Assembly (NCBI GenBank): GCA_026545225.1
Contig: CM048848.1
Location: 16,109,353 to 16,173,352, forward strand
Direction of reading: 5' to 3'
DNA: 64,000 nt
DNA from: Cornus controversa
Lineage: Eukaryota > Streptophyta > Magnoliopsida > Cornales > Cornaceae
Shown: piece by piece, positions 45,724-58,141 of the stretch
How the letters are laid out: every line of letters starts with the position of its first letter
How positions within the stretch are numbered: the first letter of the stretch is position 1
Notes under the pieces: generated by a model
Database searches by the model: none
What the model saw: only the letters and a program-made list of their open reading frames with translations
What the model was told of the DNA's origin: nothing
Position numbers and translations under genes: made by a program

Positions 45724-48363
45724 TGTAACGACCGTGACCAATTTTGGCCGATTTTCTTTTTTCATCATTTTTTGCCATAAATGCATTTTAAATGATGATA
45801 TGGATGTTTCGAGTGTGGAAAACATGTTATAAGGTTTTTGGAAGTTTTCGGAAGATTTGGAGAAGTTTGACTTTTGGTCAAACCGGGGCCCGGGACGCAA
45901 TCCGGGTGGGCCCAAAAATCTAAAAAAATTTGAGAAATATTTAATTTTCAAATTTGACATAACGAAATGTTAATGAGTTAAGGAAGTGATTTCGAGACCG
46001 TAGGAGTTTTCAAAATAAAAAACGGAGCCCGGGAAGGTACGTTAAGTGACTTAAGGGCAAAAGGGTCATTTACCCTTGGTGAGGTGTCATATATACATAT
46101 ATGTATTGTTGGGGCAGAGGTGATACATACAAATTTCAGCCATTGAAGGCTCTCCTTCTTCCCCAAGCTTCCTTCTTGGTTTTCATCACTTTAAAGTGTG
46201 ATTTGGGGCTTGTCTCAAGAAAGAAAGCTTCTTCTCTCTCCTTCTTCTACACATTGGTGGGTTTAAAGTCCCCCAAATGAGAGTTCTAAAAATGGAGAGT
46301 TACTAAAGTTTGGATTCGGGCTTCGTCCAAGAAGGAAAGTGTGTTCTCCTCGACCCGATCTACGGTTCTACGAAAAGAAATCATAATTTGGACAAACTTG
46401 GAATTTGGTGGTTTTTGGAGATTGCTTAGAAGGCTTCCAAACTTGACATAGGGGTATTCTCTCCATCTTGTCATCAATTCCTTAGGAATTGATGTGGGTT
46501 GTATTGTTTAGCATGTTTAGAATTACTAGAATGTGAGTCTTGCACTTTTAATTGGGTCAATTCATGATAATTGATGGTGTTGTTGAATTCATGTGTATTG
46601 AATTGTATTTATATGCTTAAGTGTTGCTAATTATGGAGAAATGTTACTTTATAACATGAATTATAGTGTAGAGACCATGTTGTGTATATAATGCATGTTA
46701 TGTGTTTGATAATATGCATGAGAATGATCATTTCCTTCAAATGTTGCATTATGATATGCATAGAGTTACATGTTTTAGAATGTGAATTAAATGGCTTATA
46801 ATGCACTTACATTATAGAATTGTTGCATTGTGATATGCGTGGAATTGCATGTTTTAACATATGGGTTAAATGACTTATGTTGCACTTGAGATTGTATGTG
46901 TTACCATACTTGAAACCGATGTGATTGGTTGTTGATTTTGGGAGTAGGTCAGAAATGAAAAAGGGCTCCAAGCCCAGAACTTGGCCAAGGGGGTTTTGTC
47001 TATACCTTCGGGTTAGTAGCCCGTAAAGTAGACCTTCGGGTTGATCACCCGTAAAGTAGAATATCAGGTTTTGTCTAGACCCTCGGGTTTTAGCCTGTGA
47101 AGTAGAATATTTAGAAAAATTGCTCGAAAGGCTTTTAACCCGTGACCTATGACTACTCCCACACTAGTGTGATTTCGAAACTTACATGGTTTGGTGCTTA
47201 AGTGCTATTGTTGAATTACGATATTCATCTTGGATATTGTGTGGCATTTTTCTTTGAAATTGAGTAATGTTGAGCATGTTTTTCATTTAAGCTTTGAATT
47301 GAAACTTCATTGAGCATGTACATTGTTGTATGCCATGTAGTGCGTAGGAATGCCATGATAACATCTCACATGCATTGAAAGTATGTCATGTAGTATTGGA
47401 ATGCCATGCTTGCATTCATATAGGTCATGTCGAGTCAATGCATAGGTTGGTTTGGATATCTCTACTGAGCCGCCTTGGTGCTCACCCCTTTCTCCCCCAA
47501 CATTTTTCAGATAATGCTTGAGGACGTATGGGAATGACATAACCAGTCACTTTGAACATTTTGATACATTTTGAGATCTTTATGTATAGGTTGTATACTT
47601 GGCCATCTATGCCGGCATGTGGCATGTGAACTATGTAGACTTGGTAGTTACATTCTTATATATATAACTCGTATTTATCATACGGAGTTCATAAGTAAAG
47701 ACAATGGATTCATTTATGTTTATTGTGAAATTTTATAGAAAAGGTATAAGGATTGTGGGCTTAATTATTATTATTTCAAATGCATGATTTTAGAATATGT
47801 GCATGATGATTTAGTATTTATAGATGTTATAGGTGTTGTATGAATGATCCTAGGGTGTGAAGATGAGATTTGGACACAACAATGACCAATGTATCAAGTT
47901 GAGTAAATACAGCAGAAAATTCAGGCCCAGACAGTTTCAGCTTGCTGAAAGTTCACTTTGAGCTTGATGAAAATCGACTTTGAGCTTGCTAAAAGTCAAC
48001 TTTGAGTTTGCTGAAAGTTCACTTTGAGCTTGCTGAAAGTCCACTTTCAGGCAATGAAAGTCCATTTTCAGGCGACTGAAAAATATAGAATGAAACAAGC
48101 AATTGTAGAGCACTTCTTCAGTCGACTGAAACTTTATTTTCAGCCGAATGAAAGAAGCTAATTCTGAATACAACCCTTAGCTAACTTGATAAATAGAATG
48201 AGTAAGGTTAGGTGTCTGCATGGTCATGTGTGGGCCCATTGAGATAAGCGTTACAGTGCTGTGCACATGTAATAATGTGATTAAAATAACTTTTCGCAAT
48301 TTTGAGATGGGTTTGTGACTTAATCACCCTTGGTTTCTAGGAGTCAAAAATCGAGGTGTGACA
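45724..48363 (+). mobile_element. Solo LTR G (Tekay-like), 2640 bp
   Basis: TGTAACGACCGTGACC..GAGGTGTGACA, flanked by perfect TCAGA (45719-45723 and 48364-48368). The Athila integrase frame reads into it on the left and out of it on the right, proving insertion into that gene. Internal parts: hairpin repeats (46990-47115), acceptor-like CATTTTTCAG|ATAATG (47501-47516), 22-bp minisatellite (about 47940-48080) and the perfect palindrome TTCAGTCGACTGAA (48117-48130). Loss of the internal domain by LTR recombination explains the solo form. Confidence 0.92.
47940..48080 (+). repeat. 22-bp minisatellite in LTR G
   Basis: About six copies of TTGCTGAAAGTTCACTTTGAG-type units with variable spots (TTCACT, ATCGACT, GTCAACT, GTCCACT). 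It sits where other LTRs of the group carry palindrome clusters. The minus-strand open frame across it is a by-product of the repeat. Confidence 0.88.
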
Positions 48364-49290
48364 TCAGATTATAGGGTTATGGTGAATTTCTTGAAAGACT
48401 TAATTTTTTCTAGGTCTGGTATACCTTGAGCCATAATCAATGATAATGATTCCCATTTTTGCAACAAAGTCTTTGCAAACTTAATTTCCAAATATGGAAT
48501 CACCCACAAGGTAACCCTATCTTATCACCTAGAAACCAATGGTCAGTCTGAGATATCCAATAGGGAGATCAAACACATCTTAGAGAAAATGGTTAACCCC
48601 ATAAGGTAAGATTAAAGTCTCCACCTCCAGGATGCTTTGTGGGTATATCGAACTGCTTATAAGAGTCCTATATAAATGCCCCCAAATCGATTGGTATATT
48701 GCCTGTCACTTGCCTGCCGAACTCGAACACCATGCTTATTGGGCCATTAAGGCCATAAATTTTGACTATGATAAAGTCGGAGAGTGTAGGTCACTTCCAC
48801 TCGTTAAGTTAGAGAAACTCAGATATAGTGCCCACGAGAGTTCGAGAATTTATAAAGCTAAAACCAAATTGGAACATGACAAATAAATTCTAAGAAATGA
48901 GTTTTCCCTAGGACAAAAGGTTCTTCTGTATAACTCCCGTCTTGAATTATTTCCTGGGAAATTGAGGTCACAATGGTCTGGTCCATACTATGTCCACCAT
49001 TTTGCTGGTCATAGTGACATTGAGGTATAAGATCCCAGAATTGAAAGTTGTTCAAAGTCAATGCTCAATGTCTAGAGCATTTTCTTGAGTTTGAGGCTCA
49101 CAGAATTAAAGACGTTTTCCTCGTCGATCCAGTCTATTGGAATTGATCTTTTTGGGATACTATCCCCTTTGAGTCTTGTAGAAGATGTTAAACTTAGCGC
49201 TCTTGGGAGGCAACCTTGCTGGTTGTGTCTATTCTGTTACCTTGGATTGATCTCACTCCTTCTCGTTAACTCCATAATTGTTTAGCTGCT
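48364..49290 (+). pseudogene. Athila-like integrase, remainder
   Basis: Continues with [13 protein letters not shown] (a catalytic aspartate region), [20 protein letters not shown] carrying the core's glutamate side, [13 protein letters not shown], and further on CLSLACRTRTP / ELEHHAYWAIKA, the Athila/Tat-type C-terminal block (48705-48760). Frames shift several times. It is inactive. After about 49130 only short open frames remain. Confidence 0.78.
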
Positions 49291-50372
49291 TAAGTTAAGA
49301 TTTCTTTTAGACTCTATTTGGATATGTTTATATTCTGTTTAGGAGTGCGGTCTTCGATTAATTTATGATTTTTATCATTTAGTCTATATTATGCATTGCA
49401 TCTTTACAAGGACTGTACTTCTACCTCACCAAACTAGTTGAGGTAATTTGTTCCAATGTTTCTCTATCTCTAGTGGTACATTATTCATTCTGCTACTGTA
49501 CTTTTAACTCTAGGGACATTGTTGTATTTTGTTTGGGGTGGCGTAGATTTATCAAAACACGTTCCTCAATTGAAAATCTTTTGAGCTAACATAGTCATTT
49601 TTCAATTTATCCAAAAAAGAAAAAAAAAAGTTCGTACAAAAAAAAACATTGTTTTCTCATTGTGTTTTGCAGTATAGTACCTTTACAATGATGAGATTGG
49701 ATTACCTTATGATATGTTTCTTGAACTCCAAGAGATATTAATGTCTAGATCTAAATTTAGCTTGTTATTAGGGTAATATAATGATATACAATGCACCACG
49801 AGCATTTAAAAGTAGAAATACTTTTTGCACAAAAGTCGCATTTTGTAATTCAAATTGAAAAGTGAGTAACCTCCTGATAATCTAAAAGATCTAATGGTGG
49901 AGACTTAGACATTGTGAGCTTTTGTGCCTTTCACCGTTGTAGAGAATTTTTATGCTAACTCCGAGTCACAAGATGACTAAATTTCCTTAGATATCGCATT
50001 AAAAATTATTGTTAGTCTCATTATCTTTCATTTTGGTTGATCATTGAGAATGAAATCACTTTAAGTTAAAAGAAACATAGGTCTTGTAGTTTATTTTCTA
50101 CTATCATACTATACCATAACCCTTGTTTTGATAGTTAGTTTCTGAGAAGTGTTAAGGATGACCTTACGTACAAAGAAAAGGGACCAAGAAAACCATCATA
50201 TTCTTTTCACACAAAAAAAAAGGAAGAAAAAAAAAAGAAAATACAAGTTTCTCCATTGAGATATTTTGAAGACACATCACTCTCAAAAACACTTCACCAA
50301 TAACCTTATCATAATCACCACTCTTATGATTTATGGAAAAATATGAAATTGGGTAATAAGTGAGAAGACACT

Positions 50373-50566
50373 ATTGTAAAGCCTTGAATTGTTATTTTTA
50401 TTTTTATTTTTAATTACAATTAATTATGTTTTAGTTGTCATAAAGCATGAGGAATTGCTTAATTATGTGTTTTGTGAGTTATAGGACTTTTCTGGATTTT
50501 GAGTTCGAGTTCGAGTTCGAGTTCGAGTGTGGGGCTTAAGATGAGTCGAATAACCCAGAAGAGTGT
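50373..50566 (+). repeat. LTR H, possible left piece
   Basis: TGTAAAGCCTTG at 50373 looks like a Gypsy LTR start. A GAGTTC hexamer repeated four and a half times (50501-50527) follows. It stops where Copia-C's LTR begins, and 58142 resumes with LTR-like sequence. That the two pieces belong together is inferred from position. Confidence 0.45.
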
Positions 50567-51000
50567 ATATTCGGGTTACCTCTTGTAGACCGAAATAGCA
50601 GAAACAAACGAACCGATAGCTTGTGTTACGAGCTGTCCCTACGGTAACGTAATCCTCGTCAATAGAGCGGCTACTAGAGTCCTCTATATGTATTCCACAA
50701 TCCAAGTCATATTGGTTGATGGCTACCAAAGAGAGAGATCCAGATAGAGAGAGAACTCAAAAAGGAAGAACACCAGAGGGAAAAACTCAGAGAGAATTAT
50801 GTTTCTCAATCATCGTCTTTTTTTTTCTCTCTCGTTATTCTCTTTTATAAAGATTATGCATTGCATAATTAGAGATACACTTCACATAGGAGTCTATAGT
50901 GGATGAAACACTAAATGGGGGATAACGTGTTATCCTCATCCATTTATCTTATATCTTCCACTCAGCCACATAGGCGAGTTCTAAATTTTTCATATCTCTC
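50567..51000 (-). repeat. Copia-C 3' LTR
   Basis: Matches 57778-58141 closely: shared ATTCGGGTTACCTCTTGTAG, AGCTGTCCCTACGGTAAC and CACTAAATGGGGGATAAC. TATA box on the minus strand TTATAAAAGA (50842-50851). The LTR continues past 50938, but its inner boundary cannot be set because the other copy is truncated; 51000-52050 may still be LTR or 3' UTR. Confidence 0.8.
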
Positions 51001-52117
51001 ATCTTTTTTCTCATCTCTATATAAGAAAATGGATCATGCAACTGGACGAGAAAGATTAGGTAAGAGTACTATATTAAGCTACCATCAAACTAACATAGTA
51101 CCTCACTACGAACTAGTAATCTCATGTATGCCCCAGATTATTTCGTTACACCTAATTCAGCATCTGTTATCCTATTTGAGACTCATTCTCAAAGCTATGC
51201 TTTAATCCCATAATCTATATTGTGATCAAGACTATGTCTGGAAACAAATTTTAACAGAGTCGCCTGGGCTATGAGTCACAACACAATAGTATATTATCAA
51301 ATTATCTTCCCTAACTACTCATGTTAATCTAATTGGACCTAATCGCTTTCCTAGATATGCCCTGCCGAACAGCATGATTCATGGTCCTTTAGGTACATAC
51401 TAAAGTAGCGACATTATGTCTTTTATTCATAACATAGTCGTAGGACATAAGGGTATAAGTGGAACCAAAACTATATGGTTCTAAGATCTCACATAGTGAC
51501 GAAACAGGGATATTTTCAGTTACTCTTTTTTAGTGACCGATTAAATAACACATACAATATGTTACTTATGCTACGACGAGTCTCCCACTCAATTGGGCAT
51601 GTCATGCTCATAGAACGTCGTACGAATCTTATTCTATTCGCTATCTCAACGCCTAACTCGATCATTCCAACACAGTCACTCTATTAGCGCCTGTTTGAAG
51701 TTTTGCATTCGGCTAATGCTAGGCTAATGAAGTGTGTGGTATACCATCATGTTCAGTTCTCACAAGAACCTCATCTTGACCCTGTCAAGGCGACATATAT
51801 AAAAATCCTCCTACTCACAAAGAATTTTATGTCTCATCTTGCATACTATCTAAGCACCAAGGCAATTGCTCGTGAGAGAGCCAATCCATGCCTGATGATA
51901 TTTTAAGAAATGTATACAATCATCTCAATATGAACATAAAATCATATATTTATAACAATGAATAGAAATGTCAACGGTGTCTAATATATCAAGTCCTAAA
52001 TAAACCTAAACTTCTAACATGGGATGTAAAATCTAGGTATAGGTTTAGTTATTGGTCAGCCACCATACTAGCTATGGATATATGTTTCAGGACTACCTCT
52101 CCTTGCGCAATCATATC

Positions 52118-53400
52118 TTAAATGTAGTGATAATGAATATCTATGTGCTTGGTCTTCCCATGATACTTGGGATCCTTTCCATATGCCAAAGTTACCATAC
52201 TATCACAATGGATGACTACTGTCTGCTGATTATTTGGCGTTATGTCAAATCGCTGCAAGAATCTTCTCAACCAAACTGTCTCCTGCACTGCAACTGAACA
52301 AGCCACATACTCTGACTCCATGGTAGACAGAGCTATTTATTTATGTTTCTTGCTACACCAAGAATAGCCCCTCCACAAAAAAGAAATGCATAACATAAAG
52401 TGGACTTGCGTCCATCCCTATCACCAGCCTAGTCAGCATCATTGTATCCTCTCAATCTCAAGTCCCCACCTTTATAACATAACATAAGATCGGTGGTACC
52501 TTGTAGATATCGGAAAATCCTCTTTTCTGCTTTCTAATGAGCAAGTCCAGGATTACTCTGGAACCTACTAACCAATCCGACTGCGAAGCAAATGTCTGGT
52601 CGAGTACACAAAATAGTGTACATCAAACTACCAATTGCACTTGCATAAGGAGTTTTGGACATCTATTTCTTTTCTTCACCTATCTTAGGGCATTGACTAA
52701 GATGTAAATCGCATCCTTTTTCTATAGGAGTGTCAATGGGCTTGGAGTGATGTATCCAGAATCGTTCAAGGACTCTCTTTATGTAAGTCTCTTGAGACAA
52801 ATAAAGAAGCCTCTTTGAGCAATCTCGCACGATCTTCACCCCTAAAATAGTACTAGCTAAGCCCATGTCCTTCATCTCAAAAGTAGAAGACAGTCACTCT
52901 TAAGTGGCGACAATCTCTTTCATATTGTTCCCAACAAGCAAGATGTCATCAATATACAATGTAAGGATAAGAATACTTTTCTCGGATCATTTTACATACA
53001 CAATGGTCTTCCTCTATCATCTCAAAATGATGAGATAAAATGGCTGTTTGAAACCTTTTGTACCACTGACTAGATGATTGTTTGAGACCATAAATAGAAC
53101 GCTTGAGACGACATACTTTGCGCTCTTATCCTTTTACTACAAAACCCTCTGGTTTAGTCATATAGATTTCTTCGTCTAGTTCTCCATTGAGAAATGCAGT
53201 CTTAACATCCATCTGAAAAAGTTCTAAATCCAAATGTGCGACAATTGCTAGGATAAGGCGAATAAAGGCAAATCTCACCACTAGAGAGAATGTCTCTTCA
53301 TAGTCTATACCCTCCATTTGGGTATAGCGTTTCAGCACAAGACGCGCTTTATATCCGTCAATTGATCCATTTACTTTGCATTTTACCTTTAAAACTCATT
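52118..53400 (-). pseudogene. Copia-C reverse transcriptase and RNase H
   Basis: On the minus strand: MEGIDYEETFSLVVRF and LFQMDVKTAFLNGELDEEIY (53338-53126) with a catalytic aspartate; the YIDD box in LILTLYIDDILLVGN (about 52965-52920); LGVKIVRDCSKRLLYLSQ (52875-52663); then IGSLMYTILCTRPDICFAV, further GYNDADWAGD, and RNase H ending ESEYVACSVAVQETVWLRR (52321-52118) with YHGKTKHIDIHYH. Catalytic residues are visible, but frames are broken between blocks. Confidence 0.85.
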
Positions 53401-53802
53401 TGGTTCCAATGGTGTTGCGCCCATTTGGAATATCAGCTAACTCCCAAACATGATCCTTATACATTGAACTCATCTCATCCTCTATAACAATCATCTATTC
53501 TTTACAAGCTGGGAAAGAGAGTGCTTCACTAAAAGAAGCAGGCTCATATGTATCCAACAGAGTACATAAGAGTATGTCCCCCTTAATCTCAAAACGACAA
53601 CAAAGAACTACTCCACGTCCACTCCTACGAATTTAAGTCTCATGCGAGTCTAATTGTGGACTCCCACTGGATTCCAACTGTGAAATGGATTGAAGATTAC
53701 TATTATCCTCTTTGGCGATTTCAAGATGAGAAATTAATTCCCCACCCTCGCTAAAAGGAAAAGAGTTATCTTCCAAACCTATCATATCATAGAGTTCAAG
53801 AT

Positions 53803-54791
53803 TCATTTAGCATCATCAATGATCGGGAAATCATCCTCAATAAAAGTGACATCTCGTGACTCAACTATAGTCATTCCTTTGTTAGGTTGTTCACTATACG
53901 TCACATAGCCTTTTGAGTGTTCGGAATATCGAATGAAAATATTCTTATTAGCTCTTGGGCATCTTCCCATACTTATGAGAAGTGTTGTGAACATAACCTG
54001 CTGACCCCCATGGACGTAAATGTCCCAATTCTAGCTTCCGTCCATGCTATCATAAGGGGTCTGAGGAACTGACTTGGAAAGCACACGATCAAGAATGTAG
54101 GCAGTAGTCATTAAAGTACCCCCCCAAAAACTAATCGAGAGGTTAGCTTGTGCCATCATTGACCTAACCATGTCTAATAATGTATGATTCCTTCGCTTTG
54201 TAACACTATTTTATTGCGGCGTATGTGGAATTATCAAATCCTGCATATCCTCTTTTCTTCGCATAGTTCCTTGAACTGGTCTGATAGATACTCGCGTCCA
54301 CAGTCAGTGCGAAGAACCTTTATTCTTCGCTCTACCTGATTCCCAACCTCTATCATAAATCGTTGGAAGCATTCTAATGTCTCACTTCGGTGAGAAATCA
54401 GATATACATAACCATATCATGTATAGTAATCTATAAAAGTGAGGAAATAAGAGGCATCATTGCTTGCCTTCACATATATTGGTCCACAAATGTCTGAATG
54501 GACTAATTCTAGAGGACAAGTAACTCTTGTAACATTTCCAAATGGATTTCGGCAACTTTTGCCAACCAAACAAAGCTCACATGTTACAAGGTTAACATTA
54601 GTGAAAGACCCCAATAGGCCTTCTCTAACTAATATGGTCATCATATATCTTCCAATGTGACCTAGTCTCGTATACCATTTTATAGAATCATGATTATCAA
54701 TATCACATGTCAAATATTCAGATGAATAATTATAATCTAACAAATCCAAATGATATAGATTATTTAAAAGAAAATCATGTCCGTAAAACAC
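53803..54791 (-). pseudogene. Copia-C pre-integrase and integrase
   Basis: 54791-54417 carries the zinc-binding region (YTRLGHIGRYMMTIL, then CELCLVGKS) and the core start (ELVHSDICGPI, FLTFIDYYT) with a catalytic aspartate. 53994-53803 has the C-terminal part (KNIFIRYSEHSKGYVTYSEQ). The middle, 54000-54410, is readable only in shifted frames. It would insert cDNA; it is inactive. Confidence 0.82.
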
Positions 54792-54997
54792 ATCATCAAG
54801 TTACATATCCATTTGTCTATTACTTATTTGAAAAGAAAACCAAGTTCAACTAATGCTGGAATTAAAACTAGATTATATCGGACACTAGGTACATAAAGCA
54901 CATCATGTAGAAATAACACATGCCCTGAGCGTAGTTTGGGTTGATAAGAACCAACTCCTAGAACTGCTTCATTAGCACCATTGCCCATGAAGATGCT

Positions 54998-56011
54998 CTA
55001 GCTCCCTACTAGTATATGACGATAATCTACAAAATCTCCTCTATTCTGCGTCACATGTTTGGTTGCTCTTCTATCTAATATCCACAAAGGAGATGAATGA
55101 GCAACTAGTACATGTGAGCAAACTAATGTAAATAGAGGATTTTGTTTAGAGAATACCTTCTTCAGCTCAGTGCAATCACGAGTGAAGTGTCCCAAGTTTC
55201 CACAATTGTAACATTTCAGCTTGGATTTTTCTTTCTTGCCACCACGCTTACCTCTTTTACGCTTAGCAATATTGCTAGCAGCATTTTCAGCATTTGGTGC
55301 TAAGTTTCCAGCTATACCCTGCTTATTATTACCACCTCGTCTTTTCTGATTAGGCACACATGTCTTATCTAGGTCTATTTGGGCGACAAGGACAGTTGAG
55401 CGAATCGCCTCTTGGCGCTCCGCTTCCAGTTCCAAATGACGCAAAATATCAGAAAAGGTTTTGATATTTTTATTATGAATTAATATTTGCTTCATTTGGT
55501 TTTAGGAATCTGGTAGAGAACAGATAACTGCAAGCACCTGCTGCTCATCTGTAAAATCATTTCAGGCAGACTTAAGATCCTGGATCATTGCGGATATCAC
55601 CCTAAGGTGTTCAGCCATAGTCTTCTTAGAATCCATCTTATAGCTTTCAAACTTAAGCATTAAAGCACGAAGCCTTGTGGCAATGGTTCCACCGAAAGAA
55701 ATTTTCAGTTGGTCCCACATACTCTGGGATGTGGAGCAATTTTTAAATTTTCCAATTAGATCGTTATGCATGCTGCTTAATATAGTAAAGCACGCACCAC
55801 GATCTTTTTTAACCCAGTCTTGATAGACTTCCATGTTTCGACAATGCTAAGCCGTATTGCCCTCCTCAGGTGGCGTCATGCAATTGGTCAGGGTTTCTAG
55901 GACTTCTTGCTCATTAAGTAAGTACTTAATTTTCCTATGTTTTATGTTATAGTTGGTACCTACTAGCTTTTCACTGTTTGTGAGATCAACAATAACGTTC
56001 TTAGAGGCCAT
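54998..56011 (-). pseudogene. Copia-C gag
   Basis: ATG at 56011-56009 opens MASKNVIVDLTNSEKL, typical of Copia gag. An in-frame stop lies near 55850. The open part continues at 55834-55562 (YQDWVKKDRGACFTILSSM, MWDQLKISFGG) and 55495-54998, where a complete CCHC knuckle CYNCGNLGHFTRDC (about 55212-55171) is preceded by a lysine/arginine-rich run. Gag would coat the RNA. Broken by at least two stops. Confidence 0.85.
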
Positions 56012-57727
56012 CTACATTCAAATTGCGCCAGGTGACATTAAGCATACATTCTTGACTATTTATTATTTTACTTCCAGAAATTCAAGTACAAATATTTTAT
56101 TGTTCAATATAATGAGATTGAAAATTTCGTCATACTCATAATCATCACCCAATTGTATTAACAAAAAAAATATTTGCAATTGATTTTGAGCAAAATAATT
56201 TTGAATTAGAACGTATCTAATCCATCCACACAATAAATAATCATACATTCATGTGAGCTCCACTTAAGCTCAATTGGCATTTTAGTACCTCGTGCCAACA
56301 CAATTATAAATATATAAGTATTATGTGTAATTATATTCCCATATAACTTTTTGGAATTCTCGGAGGTTAATACTTGCTAAAACTACAACCAAGTAAGTTG
56401 TAGAAAAGACTGGAGGGGTCACATCGGTCCCACTTAAAATCCAATCTCCTAAACTTACTTAGACATTGTATTATTTTAATAGTGTCACATATCCAAGAAA
56501 TAATAACTCATTCATGAAGATGTCGCACCAAAAAACCCATATATCTAAAATTAGGTCTTGTTATAACACTACAACTTAAACACGTGCACTAGAATATCAA
56601 TATAATAATCTCATACATCTATAATATTACAAAAATATAAATGGGCTTTGGTTGATGGAATTTACCATACTCACCATAGTGGGTGTAGGAATTGGGTCTT
56701 CACATATAAATGATCAATTCAATAAGCAAAATAAAAATAATAAAAAAATAAAAATGATCCATATAAAGCCCAATGCAATTACTTATGGATATAATGTCAA
56801 TAATTGCAAATGCCTAAAAAAAATTAGGATAAAGCTCTAGGATCATAAATACCACAAATCGGATCATCAAACAGTTCCTTACTCGCCTTCATGCACACGA
56901 TAAAGTCTTTTCCCTTTGGAATTTTATAATTTTATCAAATAAAATTTGCAAACAAAAAATCTGTTTGAGAACAAATTTTGCAAAAATTATAGAAATTTGT
57001 AAAATTAAATTCCAAAGTTACTGAAAAAACAGCATCCCAAACGAAGCCCTACAGAGGTATCACGCGCCCCCACACGCCACTAGGTGCAAGTGGGTGAATT
57101 TTTTTTTATAAGCAGTGCGTCACCGCACCGAGAGGCTCGTGGGTGACATGCGCCTCCTTCCCGGTGGCTTTTCGAGCTTCTGAGACCACTATTGTTATCG
57201 TCTCACTGTTCCAAACAAAATGGTGCTTCCGTTGGTGTATTCCAAGCTTCCTAACTATGAGGGTGAATTACACTTTCTCTCGGTGAGAGTGAAACATGAA
57301 AAAAATTGCTATATTTTTCATTTAACACTTATTTTCGACCTGAAACTTCTCAGATGAATATCTCACAAACCGGACATCGAAAAATTGCAAATAATATATG
57401 CGCGGAAAGCTTATGAAATAAGGAATATTTTGATATAATTTTCATGCACCAAAACTCAATCATGAATAAGAAAAAGGCCTAGCAATTTTCTGCCATATCA
57501 TCCTTATTTTTAAAAATAAAAATAAAACACAGTGAGTTTTTGTATAAAAATTTTTAGATCTATATATTTTCATATTGGCTACAACATACTGAAAATTCAA
57601 CCTCATACGATATCAATTTCATAAGAAACAAATTTTCATAAAATTTTAAGCATATTTTTATATAATAAATTTGCAAAATTTATTCTAAGCATGCTCATGA
57701 AAAATTAAGTGAACAACAAGCATAAAG
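56012..57727 (-). other. Copia-C leader, non-coding
   Basis: AT-rich sequence between primer site and gag. Scattered short open frames show no family resemblance. The length is large for a Copia leader, so a decayed insert is possible, but I see no element ends. Confidence 0.45.
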
Positions 57728-57739
57728 GCTTTGATACCA
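57728..57739 (-). promoter_or_regulatory. Primer binding site of Copia-C
   Basis: Minus TGGTATCAAAGC, one base inside the LTR that begins at 57741; one mismatch to the methionine-tRNA complement. Confidence 0.88.
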
Positions 57740-57740
57740 A

Positions 57741-58141
57741 TGTTAGAAAATTAATCTCAATTATTGAAATATTCGGGTTACCTCTTGTAGACCAAAATAA
57801 CGGAAGCAAACAAACCGATAGCTTGTGTTATGAGCTGTCCCTACGGTAACATGATCCTCGTCAATAGAGCGGCTACTAGAGTCCTCTATGTGTATTCCAT
57901 AATCCAAGTCCTATTGGTTGATGGCTACGAAAGAGAGAGATCTAGATAAAGAGAGAACTCAAAAAGGAAGAACCAGAGAAAAAACTCAGAGAGAATATAT
58001 TTCTATCATCATATTTTTTTCTCTCATTGCTCCCTTTTATAGAGATTATATCGCATAATCAGAGATAGTCTCCATATAGGAGTTTATAGTGGATGAATCA
58101 CTAAATGGGGGATAACATGTTATCCTCACCCATTTATCTTA
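57741..58141 (-). repeat. Copia-C 5' LTR, truncated
   Basis: In + orientation it starts TGTTAGAAAATTAATC and matches the left LTR from ATATTCGGG to CCATTTATCTTAT. TATA box on the minus strand CTATAAAAGGG (58032-58042). The far end is lost at the junction with LTR H. Confidence 0.85.

Larger units (their letters stand above)
44803..50372 (+). mobile_element. Athila-like Gypsy element, right part, split by solo LTR G
   Basis: Begins in RNase H at 44803 and continues with integrase to 45723; resumes at 48364 after LTR G with the rest of integrase to about 49130. 49290-50372 is AT-rich 3' non-coding DNA with purine-rich runs (49611-49630, 50212-50240). I see no 3' LTR of its own, because LTR H begins at about 50373. 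The left half was lost where Gypsy-F inserted. Confidence 0.75.
50567..58141 (-). mobile_element. Copia-C: minus-strand Copia element
   Basis: 3' LTR from 50567 on the left, 5' LTR 57741-58141 on the right, primer site 57728-57739, gag (to 56011), integrase, reverse transcriptase and RNase H in standard Copia order on the minus strand. Both outer LTR edges are trimmed: the left copy lacks the first ~37 bp seen at 57741, and the right copy stops at 58141 where the left one continues. The coding region has many stops. The leader between primer site and gag is about 1.7 kb, without coding resemblance. Confidence 0.87.

Noticed and set aside
47937-48173. 78-residue minus open frame with repeated QSELSANSK-like text
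   Set aside because: It is the translation of the 22-bp minisatellite in LTR G.
50501-50527. GAGTTC repeats as a regulatory array
   Set aside because: Only four and a half perfect units; best read as a simple tandem repeat within a truncated LTR piece.
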